A DNA stretch of 64,000 nucleotides from Muribaculaceae bacterium (GTDB taxonomy: Bacteria > Bacteroidota > Bacteroidia > Bacteroidales > Muribaculaceae): positions 124,001-188,000 of the forward strand of contig JAFQZK010000004.1 in NCBI GenBank assembly GCA_017405965.1, read 5' to 3'. Shown here piece after piece: positions 43,773 to 52,098 of the stretch (positions are counted from its first letter, which is position 1; every line of letters begins with the position of its first letter). The position numbers and the translations under genes are program-made. Below the pieces are notes generated by a model that saw only the letters and a list, made by a program, of their open reading frames with translations, made no database searches and was not told the DNA's origin.

Positions 43773-44333
43773 ATGAATGTTATGGCACAGAATGTTTATG
43801 ACTTTACAGTGAATGATCGTCGTGGTAACGACGTGTCGTTAAGCGATTATAAGGGTAAGGTGTTGCTCATTGTCAACACGGCAACCCGCTGCGGTTTCAC
43901 TCCGCAATACGAGGAATTGGAGACGCTATACAAGAAATACAAGGAAGAAGGTCTTGAGATTCTTGATTTTCCCTGCAACCAGTTCGGTGAGCAGGCACCC
44001 GGCACCGAAGAAGAAATCCATCAGTTCTGCACATTGAACTACGGCACCGAGTTTCCTCAGTTCAAGAAAATCGAGGTGAATGGCGAGAACGAGATTCCCC
44101 TGTACACTTTCCTGAAGTCAAAATGCGGTTTCAAGGGCTTCAATCCTGATCACAAAATCGGTCAACTCCTTGACCAGATGCTCTCCAAGGACAACCCCGA
44201 CTATGCCAGCAACCCCGACATCAAGTGGAATTTCACCAAATTCCTGATTGACCGCAAGGGCAACGTGGTGGAGCGCTTTGAGCCCACGACCGAGTGCTAT
44301 GTCATTGAGGAAGAGATCAAGAAATTACTTTAA
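43773..44333 (+). CDS. Glutathione peroxidase-family thiol peroxidase
   Basis: 186 aa. Active-site Cys40 in [16 protein letters not shown], with the conserved [15 protein letters not shown] and [13 protein letters not shown] blocks that hold the Gln and Trp/Asn of the catalytic tetrad. It uses Cys rather than Sec and probably thioredoxin as reductant, reducing peroxides in the cytoplasm. ATG at 43773 or 43782. It lies 48 nt after nadA and 54 nt before leuS, same strand. Confidence 0.92.
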   Translation: MNVMAQNVYDFTVNDRRGNDVSLSDYKGKVLLIVNTATRCGFTPQYEELETLYKKYKEEGLEILDFPCNQFGEQAPGTEEEIHQFCTLNYGTEFPQFKKIEVNGENEIPLYTFLKSKCGFKGFNPDHKIGQLLDQMLSKDNPDYASNPDIKWNFTKFLIDRKGNVVERFEPTTECYVIEEEIKKLL

Positions 44334-44387
44334 TTTTAATATTACTGGCTAATAGCAAAACGCTAATGGCTTACAGCAAAAAATAAA

Positions 44388-47159
44388 ATGGATTATAACT
44401 ATAAGGAAATAGAGAAAAAGTGGCAACAATACTGGCGTGAACATCACACCTACAAGTGTGATATTGACAACAGCCGTCCTAAATTTTATGTGCTCGACAT
44501 GTTCCCTTATCCGTCTGGAGCGGGTCTGCATGTGGGTCATCCGCTGGGTTACATCGCCAGCGACATCTATGCGCGTTACAAGCGCTTGAAAGGCTTCAAC
44601 GTGCTGCATCCCATGGGTTATGATGCCTATGGTCTGCCTGCCGAGCAGTATGCCATCCAGACGGGTCAGCATCCCGAAATCACTACCATCCAAAATATCG
44701 CCCGCTATCGTGAGCAGCTCGACAAAATCGGGTTCTGCTATGACTGGGACCATGAAGTGCGCACCTGTGATCCGAACTATTACAAGTGGACACAGTGGGC
44801 TTTCTTGAAGATGTTCAAGAGCTATTACAACACCGAGCTCGATAAGGCTCGTCCCATCGAGGAACTGGTGGCTCACTTCGAGAAGCACGGAACCGACGGT
44901 TGCAACGCTCACACCAGCTGTACCGACAAGTTCACCGCCGACGAGTGGAACGCAATGACTCAGATTCAGCGCAACGACGTGCTGATGAACTATCGCATCG
45001 CCTATCTGGGCAACACGATGGTGAACTGGTGCCCCAAATTGGGTACCGTGCTGGCCAACGATGAGGTGAGCGAGGGTGTGTCGGTGCGCGGCGGTTATCC
45101 TGTCGAGCAGAAGATGATGAGCCAGTGGTGTTTGCGCGTGTCGGCCTATGCCGGCCGTCTGCTTCGCGATTTGGACACCATCGAGTGGACCGAGTCCATC
45201 AAGGAGACGCAGCGCAACTGGATCGGTTACAGCGAGGGTGCCGAGATGACTTTCCCTGTGGCCGACAGTGACAAGAGCCTGCTGATTTTCACCACCAGGG
45301 CCGATACCATCTTCGGTGTCACCTTTATGGTGCTGGCCCCCGAGAGCATCTATGTCGATGAGGTGGTGACACCCGATCAGCGCGCTGCCGTCGATGCTTA
45401 TCTCGATGAGGTGAAGCACAAGACCGAACGTGAACGCATGATCGAGAAGAAGGTGAGCGGTGTGTTCACCGGCAGTTATGCTGTCAATCCCATCACGGGA
45501 AAGAACATTCCTATCTATATCAGTGATTATGTGTTGGCTGGTTACGGTACTGGCGCCATCATGGCGGTGCCGGCTCACGACAGCCGCGACTACGCCTTTG
45601 CCAAGCACTTCGATCTGCCCATCATTCCGCTGATTGAGGGTGCCGATGTGAGCGAGGAGAGTTTCGACGCCAAGGAAGGCATCATGGCCAATTCGTCCAA
45701 CGAACGCTTGCAACTTAACGGCTTGCAGGTCAAGGAGGCGATAGCCAAAACCAAGAAATACATCGAGGAGGCCGGAATAGGTCATGTGAAGGTGAATTAC
45801 CGCCTGCGTGACGCTATTTTCAGCCGTCAGCGTTACTGGGGTGAACCGTTCCCCATCTACTATGATGAGAACAACCAGCCTCAGGCGCTTGACGAGGATT
45901 TCTTGCCGCTGCAATTGCCCGAAGTTGATAAATTCTTGCCCACCGAGACTGGCGAACCGCCCCTGGGCCGTGCCAAGAATTGGGTGACCGCCGACGGATA
46001 TCCCTTGGAATTGAACACCATGCCGGGCTTTGCCGGTTCGTCGGCCTATTACCTGCGTTACATGGATCCTCACAACGACAAGGAACTCGTCTCGCATGAG
46101 GCCAATGAGTATTGGCGTCAGGTGGACCTCTATGTGGGTGGTACCGAGCATGCTACGGGTCACTTGATTTACAGCCGTTTCTGGAACAAGTTCCTCTATG
46201 ACTACGGTTTTGTTTGTGAGGTTGAACCGTTCCGCAAACTGGTTAACCAGGGTATGATTCAAGGTCGCAGTAACTTTGTTTACCGCATCAAGGACACCAA
46301 TAAGTTTGTCTCGCTCAATCTCAAGGATCAGTATGACGTGACACCTATCCATGTGGATGTGAATATCGTTCATACCGATGCGTTGGACATCGAGAAATTC
46401 CGTGAGTGGAGGCCCGAGTTCAAGGATGCTGAGTTCATTCTTGAGAACGGCAAGTACATTTGTGGATGGGCTATCGAGAAGATGTCCAAGTCAATGTTCA
46501 ATGTGGTGAACCCCGACGACATCGTGGATAAATATGGTGCCGACACCTTGCGTCTGTACGAAATGTTCCTGGGTCCTGTCGAGGCCAGCAAGCCTTGGGA
46601 TACCAACGGCATCGATGGTGTGAATCGTTTCCTCAAGCGCTTGTGGGCTTTGTTCTACAAGGGCGACACCATGCAGTTGACCGACGAGAAACCCGATGCC
46701 AATTCCTTGAAGTCACTGCACAAACTCATCAAGAAGGTGAGTGGCGATATCGAGACCTTCAGCTACAATACGTCAGTGGCAGCGTTCATGATCTGTGTCA
46801 ACGAGTTGACAACCTTGAAGTGCCGTTCGCGAGAAATCTATGAGCCGCTCGTGGTATTGTTGGCACCCTTTGCTCCCCACATCGCCGAGGAATTGTGGCA
46901 TGTGCTGGGTCACGACACCACCGTGTGCGATGCCCAGTGGCCCACGTGGAATGAGGAATACCTGAAGGAATCGACGGTGAAATACGGTGTGTCGTTCAAC
47001 GGCAAGTCCCGTTACACCATCGAGGTGCCCGCCGATGCCGACGAGGAAGAGGTGAAGCGCCTTGCCCTTGCCGATACCGGTGCCGAGCGTTGGCTCGACG
47101 GCAAGGAACCCAGGAAGATCATCTTCGTCAAGGGTAAACTTGTCAACATCGTCGTGTAA
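44388..47159 (+). CDS. leuS: Leucyl-tRNA synthetase
   Basis: 923 aa. HIGH-type motif in [16 protein letters not shown] (about residues 43-58), editing CP1 domain ([32 protein letters not shown]), KMSKS loop in [12 protein letters not shown], and the C-terminal anticodon-binding region. It charges tRNA-Leu and hydrolyses mischarged tRNA in CP1. Length is within the usual bacterial range, slightly long. Confidence 0.97.
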   Translation: MDYNYKEIEKKWQQYWREHHTYKCDIDNSRPKFYVLDMFPYPSGAGLHVGHPLGYIASDIYARYKRLKGFNVLHPMGYDAYGLPAEQYAIQTGQHPEITTIQNIARYREQLDKIGFCYDWDHEVRTCDPNYYKWTQWAFLKMFKSYYNTELDKARPIEELVAHFEKHGTDGCNAHTSCTDKFTADEWNAMTQIQRNDVLMNYRIAYLGNTMVNWCPKLGTVLANDEVSEGVSVRGGYPVEQKMMSQWCLRVSAYAGRLLRDLDTIEWTESIKETQRNWIGYSEGAEMTFPVADSDKSLLIFTTRADTIFGVTFMVLAPESIYVDEVVTPDQRAAVDAYLDEVKHKTERERMIEKKVSGVFTGSYAVNPITGKNIPIYISDYVLAGYGTGAIMAVPAHDSRDYAFAKHFDLPIIPLIEGADVSEESFDAKEGIMANSSNERLQLNGLQVKEAIAKTKKYIEEAGIGHVKVNYRLRDAIFSRQRYWGEPFPIYYDENNQPQALDEDFLPLQLPEVDKFLPTETGEPPLGRAKNWVTADGYPLELNTMPGFAGSSAYYLRYMDPHNDKELVSHEANEYWRQVDLYVGGTEHATGHLIYSRFWNKFLYDYGFVCEVEPFRKLVNQGMIQGRSNFVYRIKDTNKFVSLNLKDQYDVTPIHVDVNIVHTDALDIEKFREWRPEFKDAEFILENGKYICGWAIEKMSKSMFNVVNPDDIVDKYGADTLRLYEMFLGPVEASKPWDTNGIDGVNRFLKRLWALFYKGDTMQLTDEKPDANSLKSLHKLIKKVSGDIETFSYNTSVAAFMICVNELTTLKCRSREIYEPLVVLLAPFAPHIAEELWHVLGHDTTVCDAQWPTWNEEYLKESTVKYGVSFNGKSRYTIEVPADADEEEVKRLALADTGAERWLDGKEPRKIIFVKGKLVNIVV

Positions 47160-47167
47160 ACAACTTC

Positions 47168-47231
47168 AAACTGCGAATTACGCGAATTATACTGATGAAT
47201 CAATAAGTTTAATTCGTGTAATTCGCAGTTT
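47168..47231. repeat. 22-bp nearly perfect hairpin between leuS and rdgB
   Basis: Left arm 47168-47189 (starts AAACTGCGAATTAC) and right arm 47210-47231 (ends GTAATTCGCAGTTT) differ at one base, which can pair as G-U. Loop of 20 nt. No T run of terminator length, so its role is open. Confidence 0.7.
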
Positions 47232-47250
47232 ATAATATGATTGTTTGGAA

Positions 47251-47835
47251 ATGAAGAAGATTGTTTTTGCTACCAACAATGCCCACAAGTTGCAGGAACT
47301 GAGGCAGATGCTGGGCAATCGTTATGAGATATTGGGTCTTGCTGACATCGGGTGCAATGAGGATATTCCCGAGACTGCCGATAACATCGAGGGCAATGCC
47401 CGGATGAAGGCCGAGTATGTCAAGGAACATTACGGGTATGACTGTTTCAGCGATGACACGGGATTGGAAATCGATGCGCTGAACGGTGAGCCTGGCGTAC
47501 ATTCGGCGCGCTATGCCGGTCCTGGCCATGATAGTGAAGCCAATATAGATAAGGTGTTGGGTAAACTGCAAGGTGTGACCGAGCGGACCGCTCGTTTCCG
47601 CACGGCCATCGCACTGTTGCAAGGCGACCAGTTGCACATCTTCGAAGGCCAGGTCGAGGGCATTATCCTCACCGAGCGTCACGGTACTGGTGGCTTCGGT
47701 TACGACAGTATTTTCCAACCTGTTGAGGGTGACGGCAGTACATTTGCTCAAATGTCGCCCCAAGACAAGAACCGCATCAGTCACCGCGGTCGTGCTGTGG
47801 CCCGACTGGTGGAATTTCTCAATGCCCAACAATAA
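47251..47835 (+). CDS. rdgB: Non-canonical purine NTP pyrophosphatase (RdgB/HAM1)
   Basis: 194 aa. Opens with KKIVFATNNAHKLQELRQML, then FSDDTGLEIDALNGEPGVHSARYAG and GGFGYDSIF, FAQMSPQDKNRISHRGRA: all HAM1 signatures. It hydrolyses dITP/XTP to monophosphates and so keeps deaminated purines out of DNA. ATG at 47251 is preferred over a TTG six bases upstream. Confidence 0.96.
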   Translation: MKKIVFATNNAHKLQELRQMLGNRYEILGLADIGCNEDIPETADNIEGNARMKAEYVKEHYGYDCFSDDTGLEIDALNGEPGVHSARYAGPGHDSEANIDKVLGKLQGVTERTARFRTAIALLQGDQLHIFEGQVEGIILTERHGTGGFGYDSIFQPVEGDGSTFAQMSPQDKNRISHRGRAVARLVEFLNAQQ

Positions 47836-48177
47836 CCTGAATCTTTATTGATGATATTGACAAGTGGAGCAAACATTTTGCTCCACTTGTCTTTTCTAAC
47901 CAATGACTAACGTGAATTCGATGAAAATAAATCGTTGACACTCAATTAATTCGCTATGTAGAGACATTAAATTTTGCGTCTCTAGGTCACCATTTGGTAA
48001 TACTTAACGATTGGAGACGCAAGATTTTGCGTCTCTACTAATTCACTGAAATCTGGAATAGAATATCGTTGAACTTACGTTAACTGGAATCCTTTCCCCT
48101 TTTTGGCATGAAAATTGCAGATATTGAAGAAAAACAATTGATTGAATGAATTAATAAAAGTAGAAAGGAGTGGAACT
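47836..48177. other. Intergenic region with palindromic repeats
   Basis: Begins with a hairpin (TGGAGCAAA...TTTGCTCCA, 47863-47885) followed by CTTGTCTTTTCT, a likely rdgB terminator, then the two repeat copies at 47915-48085 and the leader of the Pmp3-like gene. Confidence 0.6.
47915..48085. repeat. Palindromic GAGACGC-family repeats, copies 2 and 3, head to head
   Basis: Copy 2 spans about 47915-47984: CGTGAATTCGATGAAAATAA region, TTCGCTATGTAGAGAC, then GCGTCTCTA. Copy 3 (about 48013-48085) is in inverted orientation: GGAGACGC...GCGTCTCTAC, then TCGTTGAACTTACGTTAAC, whose reverse complement parallels the start of copy 2. Copy 1 is at 33501-33575. Confidence 0.75.
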
Positions 48178-48405
48178 ATGTCACTGTTCAGAGTTTTATT
48201 ATCGATTATCTTCCCGCCGCTGGCTGTGTTGGACAAGGGTTGTGGCTCGGTACTGATTGTACTACTGCTCACCTGCGCCGGCTGGATTCCGGGTGTGATA
48301 GGCGCTCTGGTAATCCTCAACAAGGAACAGAAGACGGTAATCAACCAGCCCACCTATCCGACTTATCCCACTACCAACTACAATCGTACGCACTGCGATT
48401 ACTAG
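48178..48405 (+). CDS. YqaE/Pmp3-family small membrane protein
   Basis: 75 aa. Two hydrophobic helices separated by a short turn: LFRVLLSIIFPPLAVLDKGC and SVLIVLLLTCAGWIPGVIGA, with the family features IFPPLAV, GCG and GWIPGVIGAL. The polar C-terminal tail (INQPTYPTYPTTNYN) is longer than in the shortest Pmp3 proteins. In yeast and plants members affect membrane potential and salt tolerance; bacterial role unproven. The ATG at 48178 follows AAAGGAG by 7 nt, an unusually good SD sequence for this phylum; an in-frame ATG at 48145 is not preceded by one. Confidence 0.85.
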   Translation: MSLFRVLLSIIFPPLAVLDKGCGSVLIVLLLTCAGWIPGVIGALVILNKEQKTVINQPTYPTYPTTNYNRTHCDY

Positions 48406-48455
48406 TGAAGTTGCCAAAGGGAAAAAATAAGCACCATAAAAGCTTGACACACCAT

Positions 48456-48500
48456 ATGAGGGACTAATGGCCTTCGGGCCTTTAGGTCCTTCATTTTTTT
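48456..48500 (+). terminator. Terminator after the Pmp3-like gene
   Basis: ATGAGGGAC...TGGCC, TTCG tetraloop, GGCC...GGTCCTTCAT, then seven T. Stem interrupted by one internal loop. Confidence 0.8.
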
Positions 48501-48575
48501 GTTGCACGGTAGTTGAGGGGGAACTGCAATCGAATTGTTAAAAATAATCAATGGGGCAAAAAAATCGGCTGGAAT

Positions 48576-48606
48576 TTTGCCAGTTCGGCAAGTTGCCGTA
48601 ACTTTG
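48576..48606 (+). promoter_or_regulatory. Promoter of tryptophanase gene
   Basis: TTTG at 48576-48579 and TAACTTTG at 48599-48606, exactly 19 nt apart: the best promoter in the window. The leader is about 80 nt; no tnaC-like leader peptide with a conserved Trp was found in it. Confidence 0.75.
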
Positions 48607-48694
48607 CATAAAATTTGAATATAATTACCTTTTTAGGAGTTCAGATTTTGATTGATTAAGCTAAAAAAAGTTTAACCTAAATATTTGATTATCA

Positions 48695-50071
48695 ATGGAA
48701 TTACCATTTGCTGAATCTTGGAAAATCAAGATGATTGAGCCGTTGCGCAAGAGCACTCGTGCCGAGCGTGAGCAGTGGCTCAAGGAAGCTCACAACAATG
48801 TGTTCATGCTCAAGGCTGAGCAGGTTTACATCGACTGCCTGACCGATTCGGGTACGGGCGCTATGAGCGACCGTCAGTGGGCCGAGATGATGCTGGGTGA
48901 CGAGAGTTACGCCGGTGCCACCTCGTTCTACAAGTTCGAGAGCGTTGTACAACGCATCTTCGGTTTCAAGTATGTTATCCCCACCCACCAGGGCCGTGCT
49001 GCCGAGAACGTGCTGTTCTCCTATCTGGTGAAGGAAGGCAATGTCATCCCTGGCAACGCCCACTTCGACACCACCAAGGGTCACATCGAGGCTCGTAAGG
49101 CCAAGGCCATCGACGTCACCATCGACGAGGCCAAGGACACCCAGCTCGAGATCCCCTTCAAGGGCAACGTATCGCTCGAGAAGCTGGAGAAGGTGTTGAC
49201 CGAGAACAAGGGTAACGTGCCCTTCATGGTACTCACCGTGACCAACAACACCGTTGGTGGCCAGCCTGTATCGATGAAAAACATCAAGGAGACTTGCGAG
49301 CTTTGCCACAAGTATGGCGTGCCCGTCGTGATGGACAGCGCCCGCTTTGCCGAGAACTCCTACTTCATCAAGACCCGTGAGGAGGGCTACGCCGACAAGA
49401 CCATCAAGGAGATTGCCCGCGAGATGTACTCCTACGTTGACGCCATGACGATGTCGGCCAAGAAGGACGGCGTTGTGAACATGGGTGGTTTCATCGCTAC
49501 CAACAACCAGGATTGGTACGAGGGTGCCAAGCTGTTCTGCATCCCCTTCGAGGGCTTTATCACCTACGGTGGTATGAACGGCCGCGACCTCAATGCCCTG
49601 GCAGTAGGTCTTGACGAGAACACCGAGTTTGAGATGCTCGAGACCCGCATCCACCAGGTTCAGTATCTGGCTAAGAAGCTTGACGAGTACGGCATTCCTT
49701 ATCAGCGTCCCGTGGGCGGTCACGCTCTGTTCATCGACGCCGACAAGGTGCTGTGCAACGTTCCCAAGGAGGAGTTCCCCGCTCAGACCCTGACCTGCGA
49801 ACTCTATCTGGAGGCTGGTATACGTGGTTGCGAAATCGGCTACATCCTGGCCGACCGTGATCCCGTGACCCGCGAGAACCGCTTCGGCGGTCTCGACCTG
49901 CTGCGCCTGTGCATCGCCCGCCGCGTGTACACCGACAACCACATGAATGTCATCGCAGCTGCTCTGAAGAACGTCTATGACCGTCGTGACGAGATCACCC
50001 GCGGTGTCGCCATCGAGTGGGAAGCTCCCCTGATGCGCCACTTCACCGTGAAACTCAAGCGACTGGGTTAA
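48695..50071 (+). CDS. tnaA: Tryptophanase
   Basis: 458 aa. Beta-eliminating PLP lyase turning tryptophan into indole, pyruvate and ammonia. Visible: LTDSGTGAMSDRQWAEMMLGDESYAG, PTHQGRAAEN, DSARFAENSYFIK, and the PLP lysine in MSAKKDG (Lys257 by alignment with E. coli Lys270). Tyrosine phenol-lyase is the close alternative; the C-terminal RHF (His449, counterpart of E. coli His463) favours tryptophanase, where TPL has Phe. No tnaB permease follows. Single gene with its own promoter and terminator. Confidence 0.92.
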   Translation: MELPFAESWKIKMIEPLRKSTRAEREQWLKEAHNNVFMLKAEQVYIDCLTDSGTGAMSDRQWAEMMLGDESYAGATSFYKFESVVQRIFGFKYVIPTHQGRAAENVLFSYLVKEGNVIPGNAHFDTTKGHIEARKAKAIDVTIDEAKDTQLEIPFKGNVSLEKLEKVLTENKGNVPFMVLTVTNNTVGGQPVSMKNIKETCELCHKYGVPVVMDSARFAENSYFIKTREEGYADKTIKEIAREMYSYVDAMTMSAKKDGVVNMGGFIATNNQDWYEGAKLFCIPFEGFITYGGMNGRDLNALAVGLDENTEFEMLETRIHQVQYLAKKLDEYGIPYQRPVGGHALFIDADKVLCNVPKEEFPAQTLTCELYLEAGIRGCEIGYILADRDPVTRENRFGGLDLLRLCIARRVYTDNHMNVIAAALKNVYDRRDEITRGVAIEWEAPLMRHFTVKLKRLG

Positions 50072-50106
50072 ATAATCTCGATAATACCATTAACTTGAAC
50101 ATTATC

Positions 50107-50138
50107 AACGGCAGGGGTAACCCTGCCGTTGTTTTGTT
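50107..50138 (+). terminator. Terminator after tnaA
   Basis: AACGGCAGGG (50107-50116), GTAA loop, CCCTGCCGTT (50121-50130), GTTTTGTTGT. Confidence 0.8.
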
Positions 50139-50181
50139 GTGATGTGCTGTTGTTGTTATTGGTGGTTGAGGATTTTTTTAT

Positions 50182-50189
50182 TATTTTTG
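50182..50189 (+). promoter_or_regulatory. -7 element for the TPR/AraC regulator gene
   Basis: TATTTTTG; ATTGG near 50158 sits at the -33 spacing. It lies inside a longer open frame starting at 50129, so the ATG at 50210 is used. Confidence 0.55.
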
Positions 50190-50209
50190 TGGCTCCATTA
50201 ACCGTTGTA

Positions 50210-51895
50210 ATGCGTCATGCCGTTAGAGCCATATTGTGTGTCATCGCCCTGCTGCTGAGTGGGACGACTCCACTCTTGTCTCAATCGTGGGAACACAGCA
50301 AGTGGCTTAATTTGCCTCTTGAGCAACTGATGGACATGGCCGACAAGGATTTTACCGACGGCAACAAGAAGGACACGGCACTGATGTGCTACACGATTGC
50401 CGCCAATCGCTATGAAGCCTCCTTGTCCCGGGAGCAGAAGGTCATGTGCAAGGATGCGAGCATGCGCTTGTGGTCGATCTATTTCTATGATTTCTATGAC
50501 TATCCAAAGTGCTTCGACTGCCTGACACGTGCCTTGGAAATTGCCGATGCCGCCGGCGTCGAGGATGCCAACATCTACTTGGGCTTCGGTTGCATGTACC
50601 AGACCATCTCCGAGGAATGCAATGACTATAAGTTGGGCACCACGGCCCTCAGTTACTACCAGCGGGCCCTCTCGGTGGGATTGAAGACTCACGACGACAA
50701 GCACACCGACATGGCCTGTACCGACGTGCTGTCGATGGCTCACGTTCAGGGAGGACTGGCACCGGTTGCCGACATTTGGCAGAACTACCTGCAACTGCCC
50801 GAAGATAACGAGACCTGGATATTGCGCCGCTACAACAAGATGCTTTATCAGGCATTCAACAGTGTTGAGAATAAACGGTTTGATGATGCCATCAAGGTGT
50901 ATGACAGTCAATTGCAGCTGATCGACACTACCGAGTACACACGTCTGATCTACTTCACCCATGTTGAGAAAGCCAAGGTCCATGCCATGAAGAATGACTA
51001 CCGTCGGGCCATCGAAGCGTTGAAACAGTCCGAGCGCATCGCCGTTGACCTGGAGATGAAGGATTGCAAGCTGGAGGTGTACAAGATGCTGGCGCAATAC
51101 TATCAGGAATTGGGCGACCACGGCTCGCGCGAACATTATTACAACGAGTATTCCCAGCTTAAGGACACGTTGACCAATTACCAGCAGCTTGCCAGCGTGA
51201 GCGAGATGGAATTCCGCAATGAGCTGAAAGGCATGGAGCAGGAAATGAGCGAGATCAGGCAGCACCGTGAGGTGATGAGCATCGTCGCGATGACGTCGTT
51301 GGGCTTCCTGCTGATTCTGGCCGTGCTCCTCTATCTCGTTTACCGCAAGAACGGCGAACTGACGCGTTCCAACCAGTCCCTGTACCTCAAGAACGTGGAA
51401 ATGCTGCGTGCCGAGGAGGAAGAGCGCCAGTTGCGGCGCCAGCTGCAGGTCAAGGAAGCGCCTGCCGTCGCCGATGCCGCCGATTCCTATGGTGCCGCCG
51501 ATGTCAAGTACAAGAGCAGCCACCTGAGCGATGAGGACAAGCAGCAACTGCTGTCAAGCATTCAACAGGTGATGGACAACAGCGATGAGATTTTCTCGCC
51601 TGAATTTTCGCTCGAGCGTCTCGCCATGCTCTCCGAGTCCAAGTCCAAATATGTGTCCCAGGTCATCAACGAGTACTACGAGCAGAATTTCAACAATTTC
51701 CTCAATTCCTACCGCATCAAGGAGGCATGCAAGCGCATGGGTGACATTGCCAACTATGGAAATTACACCATCGAAGCCATCAGCGAGAGTGTCGGCTTCA
51801 AGTCGCGCTCCACTTTTGTCTCGTCGTTCAAGCGCATCACGGGCCTGACTCCGTCACAATATCAGCGCATTGCCCGCAAAGAGGCCCAGTTGTGA
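50210..51895 (+). CDS. TPR-transmembrane-AraC one-protein regulator
   Basis: 561 aa. Signal or anchor helix at the N-terminus (ILCVIALLLSGTTPLLSQS), TPR-type repeats through ~residue 350 (LTRALEIADAAGVEDANIYL, NDYRRAIEALKQSERIAVD), a transmembrane helix at ~363-382 (VAMTSLGFLLILAVLLYLVY), a coiled coil, and a C-terminal AraC-type HTH (FNNFLNSYRIKEACKRMGD, then YTIEAISESVGFKSRSTFVS and FKRITGLTPSQYQ). It looks like a sensor with a periplasmic domain and a cytoplasmic DNA-binding end, a Bacteroidetes arrangement. The large surface-protein gene downstream is a plausible target, but separated by its own promoter. Confidence 0.85.
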   Translation: MRHAVRAILCVIALLLSGTTPLLSQSWEHSKWLNLPLEQLMDMADKDFTDGNKKDTALMCYTIAANRYEASLSREQKVMCKDASMRLWSIYFYDFYDYPKCFDCLTRALEIADAAGVEDANIYLGFGCMYQTISEECNDYKLGTTALSYYQRALSVGLKTHDDKHTDMACTDVLSMAHVQGGLAPVADIWQNYLQLPEDNETWILRRYNKMLYQAFNSVENKRFDDAIKVYDSQLQLIDTTEYTRLIYFTHVEKAKVHAMKNDYRRAIEALKQSERIAVDLEMKDCKLEVYKMLAQYYQELGDHGSREHYYNEYSQLKDTLTNYQQLASVSEMEFRNELKGMEQEMSEIRQHREVMSIVAMTSLGFLLILAVLLYLVYRKNGELTRSNQSLYLKNVEMLRAEEEERQLRRQLQVKEAPAVADAADSYGAADVKYKSSHLSDEDKQQLLSSIQQVMDNSDEIFSPEFSLERLAMLSESKSKYVSQVINEYYEQNFNNFLNSYRIKEACKRMGDIANYGNYTIEAISESVGFKSRSTFVSSFKRITGLTPSQYQRIARKEAQL

Positions 51896-52008
51896 TTCGC
51901 CCTTTGTCGGGGCGACAAAATCGCCGAAAATAGGCGCTTTTTGTGCGAATTGCCGAAATTTGTACATTTTAGAATCTCGTTCCAGCCTCCTTTCAGTCCC
52001 AAAAATAG

Positions 52009-52016
52009 TAAATTTG
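52009..52016 (+). promoter_or_regulatory. -7 element for the modular surface protein gene
   Basis: TAAATTTG followed by CG; leader of ~75 nt to the ATG at 52099. Confidence 0.5.
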
Positions 52017-52098
52017 CGATGTGTAACTTAAAATCGTCACTCATGGTCCCGTCATGTGTGGCAAAAGAATTATTCATCCTTTAAACCCTTTTTGGATA

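Noticed and set aside
44349-46373. 674-codon open frame on the minus strand
   Set aside because: It lies fully opposite leuS, is His/Val/Gly/Leu-rich with no domain pattern, and is the usual antisense shadow of a GC-rich gene.
48701-50041. 446-codon minus-strand frame
   Set aside because: Antisense to tryptophanase; composition is a mirror of the coding strand.
48695-50071. Tyrosine phenol-lyase instead of tryptophanase
   Set aside because: Closely related, but the C-terminal His (RHF) and DSARFAEN context favour tryptophanase.
50198-51547. 449-codon minus-strand frame
   Set aside because: Antisense to the TPR/AraC regulator, no recognisable motif.
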